Shown here piece after piece: positions 58,561 to 64,000 of a stretch of 64,000 bases of DNA (within the stretch, counting starts at the first letter, position 1; each line of letters begins with the position of its first letter). The stretch lies in contig JAMKCF010000013.1 in NCBI GenBank assembly GCA_023634235.1, positions 13,331,705-13,395,704 on the forward strand, written 5' to 3'. Both the position numbers and the translations under genes were made by a program. The DNA comes from Pisaster brevispinus (lineage: Eukaryota; Echinodermata; Asteroidea; Forcipulatida; Asteriidae). The notes under the pieces were generated by a model. That model worked only from the letters and a program-made list of their open reading frames with translations. It ran no database searches and was not told the origin of the DNA.

Positions 58561-61500
58561 CATCATGTCAGCCCTTGTACTCAATAAAATTGTCCTATTT
58601 TCTTCCCGGGGCCAAATACTACATGTATGCCTGGCTTAAATCAAGTTGGTACTGAATAAGCTAAGGTTGGGCTAGGGCTAAGGATTCCACTCTTATCTTA
58701 CGTTAAAGCATTGTACGTGGGAACCCAAGGAATATACATGAGACTTGCTGGGTTTATTAGTCTGTCTGTTCCTGTAATACTGCCATGTGCAAGAAACAAC
58801 GTCCCTGAACATTCATGTACATGTAGCAAACATTGGAGTACACATGTACACGTATAAGTGCGAACATAATCTCTGATCAAGCATAAGATGTTCTTCATTA
58901 TTTATCGCCACTAAAGGAAGATGATGAGCTCTTCCCTGAACCAATGAGACATCCTGTATCTTTGAGCAGAGTGCAAATGATTTAGTGATGTGTTACCTCA
59001 CTCTAAAGGATTCTGATAGATCAGGGAAGTCTAGAGTGCCCCGTGGGAACGCATTCATCAGATTCTAATGAACTCTACTCCATTGGTGTGCATGTAGTCC
59101 CAGATACCCTAGAGTCGAAGCAAACTCGTAGAGACTGCCAAACAGAGTTGACAGAATCACATATATTATTTACCATCGCAGACACGGCATAACGCGTCCA
59201 CTTACTCAATCAGACCATCGGTTGGATGGGGACAAAGATTCCACAACAAACATCATGTATTCTTTGCTGGAAAGAGGGTTTAGAAAGCAACATCAAATCA
59301 TTAGTAAAAAAATAATAATTATATCAATAACAACGATTGCAGATAACCTTGCATGACTAACTACATTAGACTAGCCTGAATATTTCTTTAACCTCTTCTT
59401 ATTTTGATTGAATTCAGGTAATTGCTACAATTACTGGAAATTTAGTTAACTGCACGAGGCATATATTACATTACTGTGCTGTTCACCATCTCCTCAACAA
59501 TTTCCATAAGTCAATTTTTCAGAGTTTCGTTTGCTTTTTTAATTACAAAAAAAAATTAACTTTCTGTTTTTTTTTATGGCTTCTTGTTGCTTTCATTTAT
59601 GTTATCAGTTGTTTTTAAAATGTATAAATTTCATTGCTGCATTGCAGAAAGGGCCCCCAGAATGGTCTCTCTTTTAACAATGTTATTTTGTTGAAATTTA
59701 CCTTCAAATTAATGAGGGATCCAACTTCTAAAATGTTTTTTGAAGGGGAGTTTGAGGAAAGAAAGAACAGTTTGGTATTTGTTCTTGTGAAATATAATGT
59801 ACAGAACACTTACATGTACATAACACTTACATGTACATGTACACTGTACATCCATTTCAGCGGCCAACTTTCTGTAGTTGTACACAAATGCACACAAATA
59901 GTTACTTGGCACAAACAGATTTTATAACAGAAGGTCACCAGGTGAAGTACCAAGTCTTTTGTATTGTTTTTGGATGGTTCTTTGCTAATTTATGCCTCTC
60001 AGAAATTAACGAAAGATCTTCTGCTTTTAAAAACAGCTCTTTCAAAATTGGACCCAATTTAGATTCCTTCAATATTATCGCTACAAAAAAACTCCCATCA
60101 TCTTTACAGGTATTTTGTTATTGCAAAGTGGCAGCGACCTGACAGATTGGGGGTGGGTTTTTACTGATTGCCTTCCATAATTTTGTTTATGAATGACACA
60201 AATCAATAAGTGGAGAACGCAGGAGTCAGATTTCTTTTATAACCATCAAAGCTTCACCACCCCCCCCCCCACCCCCCATAAGTGCACGACAGTACCTTCC
60301 CTAAAACACTGAGAGTGAATTTCCAAAGAGTCCACTAGTACTAGAACCACTCAGTGGAAATCAAGTACCGTTGAGTGCTGGTGGATTTGACGTGTGTAAG
60401 AAATATGAATTTAGGGCAGTGGGTATTAGATGCATTAATTTCTCACACCAACTGAGCAGGAACTTGTTCTAACTCGGTGTAACGTTGCGCAAACTCATTA
60501 TTACGCCTGGGTACCGCCTGAAGTGCATTTAAGACCCTGCGCTTAGCCGATACAGGCTCCATGCCTTTTCCTCTTACAATCCAACGATGTTGAACGTCGT
60601 TGCATAATTTATAAGACGGTGAAATTGTAGAGCACTATGCCACTGGCAATATTTGGAGTGGAGTTAAGCTGCTGCTAAACTGTGCTATCACAGAAAACAC
60701 CTCGACATCGGCGTGAGGGATTTTTGGGGGTTAGGGGTTTGCTTTTAAAGGTTTCAGCCAATTAAAACCATTAATCCTTGCCCAAGAAGAGTCACAACAC
60801 TGTTTTTTCATCTTTATTTTGCGAACTGGTAAAATCTGTGAGATTTTTATACACATTTAAAAAAAAGGGACAATATTTGTGACTCAATGGGTAGTTGGCA
60901 AGATTGGTCACTGTTGGGAGTTTGAACAAAAGAATTTGATGATAACATGTTTTTGTGTGACCTTTTGGGAATTGGAAGAAAAATACTTGAGGGAATTTTA
61001 CGTGGGAAATCAAATTGGCTGACTGGAGACAGTTAAGATGGAAATGTTGAGTGTCCACATAGCAGCCTTGGCCTGTTGACAACAACATCAGCGGCTAAAT
61101 TTAGATGCGATTGTGTCACGGCACAACCCATGGCCAATCGGTCTCTGTCAATCTTTGATATTGGAGAATAAATTGCATCATCCCGCACTATCCCTTTGAA
61201 TTAATTTACGAGGAAATAGTCCTAATGGATGGTCCAAAGTAATGCTCCATGCTGTCTCAAAGAGCTTGCAGAAAGAATTGTTTCACCTTCAAGCCGTTCT
61301 CCCTTTTACCCCCTCCTCCTTGTCTGCTCATTGCTTGTCAATAAAGGTGTTGCCCCCCCCTCCCCCAGACATGTTCACAAACTGATCAATCAAATCGTCA
61401 TTCACAGTCATCATCTACGTAATAAAAAACAAAAAAAAACAACCCTTCACTTGAATGCTGAAAAGTCGTCACTCTGCCCAGGAGCAATCAGGCGATAATT

Positions 61501-62040
61501 CATGGTATCCAAAAGAAGCTGGCCTTGCCGCCTACCATTTATGTCAAGCTTAATGTTTGTGCAATTTGTTTTCGTCGTTTGTCAAATTTGAACGCTGTTA
61601 TTTTGAAGGATTTGCTTGATGCCTGATAAACCAAGGATATTTGTAAAGAGATAAATTCAATGAAAACCTACTGTGTGTTTTTTTCCCCCCGGTAAGACTG
61701 GATCTTCATAAACACTATTGCTAAAAGTACTTATGATGTATCAGGTTAAGGAGCTTTTTGCGGTGGTTGTAATTGTCAAAGGCGAGACTTCTTTGACGAA
61801 CAGCGATCAAATTTGACACCTAGATTTGGAATTGAATGTTCAATGAATGTCTGCTTCAAATTTTATGGCTAGAAAATGAGTCTATACATGTAGGTTACTG
61901 ATAGACCATGGAAATAGAAAGCTGAGCTCAACTTCAGGCTGTGTCAAACTATGGATGTAGGGTATTAATCCAATGAGAGCTGGCATGTATGGCAAAAATT
62001 ATAACACGTGACACGTGTGTGTGACAAAATGGCGACCCGC

Positions 62041-62455
62041 ATAGAGCTTTCCAAGTTTTTTCACTGTCTCATTTTCTCATTGAGCTTTCCAAGTTTTTTC
62101 ACTGGTCTCATTTTCTCATTGAGCTTTCCAAGTTTTTTCACTGGTCTCATTTTCTCATTGAGCTTTCCAAGTTTTTTCATTGGTCTCATTTTCTCATTGA
62201 ACTTTCAAAGTTTTTCACTGGTCTCATTGAGCTTTCAAAGTTTTTCATTGGTCTCATTGAGCTTTCAAAGTTTTTTCACTGGTCTCATTTTCTCATTGAG
62301 CTTTCAAATTTTTTCACTGGTCTCATTGAGCTTTCAAAGTTTTTTCACTGGTCTCATTGAGCTTTCAAAGTTTTTTCACTGGTCTCATTTCCTCATTGAG
62401 CTTTCAAAGTTTATCACTGGTCTCATTGAGCTTTCCAAGTTTGTTAACTGGTCGA
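62041..62455 (+). repeat. Tandem repeat with two unit lengths (about 39 and 28-30 bp)
   Basis: The core CATTGAGCTTTCAAAGTTTT plus TTCACTGGTCT repeats about twelve times. Long units add an extra CATTTTCTCATTG segment; early copies have TTTCCAAG and later ones TTTCAAAG. The alternating lengths keep one frame open for 150 codons with LSFPSFFTGLIFS-type repeats, but there is no sign of a real gene: the open frame is a by-product of the repeat. Confidence 0.88.
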
Positions 62456-62973
62456 TCTAAATAATGTTGTTACTGGCAAATTTTTGCAAAATTTTTGCCT
62501 GTGGCCGAAGCTTCAAATGTTCCTATTTGTCAAAAATGTGCCCCATAATTCCTTTTAAAACATGAAAAAAAGAAGAAAAAAAGTCTACGTACTTGTTTGG
62601 ACGGTTTACGCATAATACCCTCAGGTTGTGGTGGGGGGGAGGGGGAATAATTTAAAACACTCTCACAAATCCCATCAAGGTTTGATTTCACAACCTTTGA
62701 CCTTTATGGAGCGCCTGTAAATCCGCGTTTGTCTTTTATGCGCACACCATTGTCGGCTTAACATCACTCCCCGATACTCTCAGTATAATGTGTGTCTGAT
62801 AAAATGCATTTTCTCGCCGTAAAAATTGGGCCATCTCTTACAGAAATGCACAAAGACACCGGCTAGATTAAAGCCATGGCATGCATGATTAATTCCCTCA
62901 CAAGGTGTCAAGTTTGCACTGCCGAGGAACGGCTCTTGAATACGCTATTCTCAGACCGAACCCTGAATAGACT

Positions 62974-62987
62974 GTAACCACGGCAAC
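62974..62987 (+). promoter_or_regulatory. X-box-like site (RFX motif)
   Basis: GTAACCACGGCAAC fits the RFX consensus GTNRCC, a spacer of up to three bases, RGYAAC at every constrained position. It lies in PTBP intron 4. A single motif match is weak evidence. Confidence 0.3.
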
Positions 62988-63226
62988 CGGGCAAATATGT
63001 CACCTTAGCCAGGCCCTGGTGTAAAAACCACTCATAGGCGCCGTTAATCTATTCGGGTGGGATTAAGAAATCGTTGCGCAAAACGTCAACATCCATTGGG
63101 GATACAAGTAAACACGATCGGCGAGTTTCAGTTGTCGTTGAACTAAAAGCAAGATTGTGTCAACCACTCTCTGTGGCTGGCGTGTCAAGAACTGTAACTT
63201 CCCTGGCAGTATCAAATGTAGCCGGC

Positions 63227-63420
63227 AGGGCCAATGTCATAGACCTGTTTAAACAAAACAAAAATTTGCATAACAAATTTCTGCTCAGCTCAATTAAGCA
63301 GGAAAACTGTCACAAATTGTACATGTGAAATGATATTTTGGCTGGTAACCTATTTCTGGTAATCAAAAATTATTTTGTGCTCAGCTACTTTTGGTGCTCA
63401 ATTAGTTCCATGAAATCAGA
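63227..63420 (-). repeat. Foldback MITE-like repeat, AGCTGCTTAAGCA family (diverged)
   Basis: The ends GGCCAATGTCATAGACCTG and AATTAGTTCCATGAAATCAGA retain the inverted TTTCATAGA-type theme; GATATTTTGGCTGGTAACC and GTGCTCAGCTACTTTTGGTGC match 22752-22950. It is one of the more decayed copies. Confidence 0.6.
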
Positions 63421-64000
63421 GGTATTGATTGTTAAAAAAAAAACCTTCCATGTAACGCATGTAAAGGTATGGGTGGATTTCTGTGTATTGCGTTCAGGGT
63501 TCTCAGCCAGAATGTTGAAATGGGGTCTACAAATTTGTTGTTACTTTAACAAAAAAAGGGTGTCTTAATTGTTCACTTTTTAGACTTTTTACATGTAAAT
63601 GAAAGAAGTGTGTCAAGATTTAGAATGGGATGGCAGGGCTTGAAATACCCACAGGACCACTGTTAGCCAGAGTCTAGTAATTTTACCACTTGACCAGTAA
63701 CCTCACATCCAAGTCCTACGGTCTAACTCCTTCTTGAACTTTTGAAGAGTTTAAAATGGTTATTTTGGTCTGTTTGTCAGACTTTTGTGTGTGTTTTTGT
63801 TATTTTTTTTTAGTAGTTGCTTTTGTTGTATTTTTGTATAGACACCAGAGGAAAAACCTTCAAGAAAAAAGAAGAAGAAAAGCTGTTTTAAAAAAGCAGA
63901 TTATAAAATTCCTTCGTGAGATATCTCAAACGCTGTTTCTCTCTTTCTCCCCATCTCTCTGCAATACACCTGTTGTGCTATTCAGGTGCTAATGTAAACC

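Larger units (their letters stand above)
58194..64000 (+). other. PTBP intron 4, partial, more than 5.8 kb
   Basis: It begins GTAGGT and runs out of the window. No match to the PTBP linker or RRM2 was seen. A dispersed repeat copy at 58435-58560 resembles 1470-1615. C-rich runs lie at 60258-60283. Other listed features are a tandem repeat, an X-box-like site and a foldback copy. CAGGGCTTGAAATACCCAC at 63634 resembles a hAT-type end without a recognised partner. The pyrimidine-rich stretch at 63940-63985 ends in CAG, but the next bases reach a stop in the required phase-0 frame. Confidence 0.6.

Noticed and set aside
63940..64000. Possible next PTBP exon after a pyrimidine tract and CAG
   Set aside because: The following bases reach TAA after three codons in the required phase-0 frame and do not resemble the PTBP linker or RRM2.
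1..64000. CRISPR arrays, bacterial operons or viral genomes
   Set aside because: No regularly spaced repeats with unique spacers, no Shine-Dalgarno-led gene clusters and no reverse transcriptase or capsid-like frames were seen.

Overview
The window is animal nuclear DNA: AT-rich, intron-dominated, full of short interspersed repeats, long G/C and A/T homopolymers and microsatellites, with GT-AG spliced genes and no bacterial-style operons. A marine invertebrate deuterostome, most likely an echinoderm and perhaps a sea star, is suggested by the conserved invertebrate-type splicing-factor gene and by dispersed repeats that I recall from echinoderm genomes (the AGCTGCTTAAGCA foldbacks, the TTAAAGGCAAAGTAT element, and tRNA-derived SINEs). 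The taxon call is inference from memory and was not searched.

Layout. Positions 1-25,300 look intergenic, or like introns of a gene lying outside the window. They hold no gene I can support, but many repeats: a PIF/Harbinger-like MITE (4932-5466), minisatellites (2231-2490, 11953-12200), tRNA-derived SINEs, a hAT-like MITE (14497-14660) and a 100-bp tandem duplication carrying a run of 22 G. Positions 25308-31613 are a 6.3-kb DNA transposon with terminal inverted repeats of about 250 bp, each containing a GGCGGCCATTTT palindrome, flanked by TTA on both sides. It encodes one protein of about 1,500 residues, split by one 375-bp intron and two single-base frameshifts. The protein has two CxxC...HxxC zinc-binding-like modules at its N terminus, a large central region, a region that reads like a FEN1/XPG-type (PIN-fold) nuclease with all seven metal-binding acidic positions, and a cysteine-rich CXC-like tail.

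Positions 33,131-58,193 hold the first four coding exons of a polypyrimidine tract-binding protein gene (PTBP/hnRNP I) on the plus strand, all joined in phase 0. There is a lineage-specific-looking N-terminal exon, the RGSDELF exon, and two exons that together make RRM1. Introns of 9.3 kb, 14.6 kb and 0.6 kb separate them; the gene continues past the right edge. The introns are packed with MITEs, SINEs and foldback repeats. The 99-bp second exon is flanked by long pyrimidine tracts with UCUU-type motifs, which suggests PTB autoregulation by in-frame exon skipping.

The two coding units are unrelated in function. The transposon sits about 1.5 kb upstream of the first PTBP coding exon, so it could influence that promoter.
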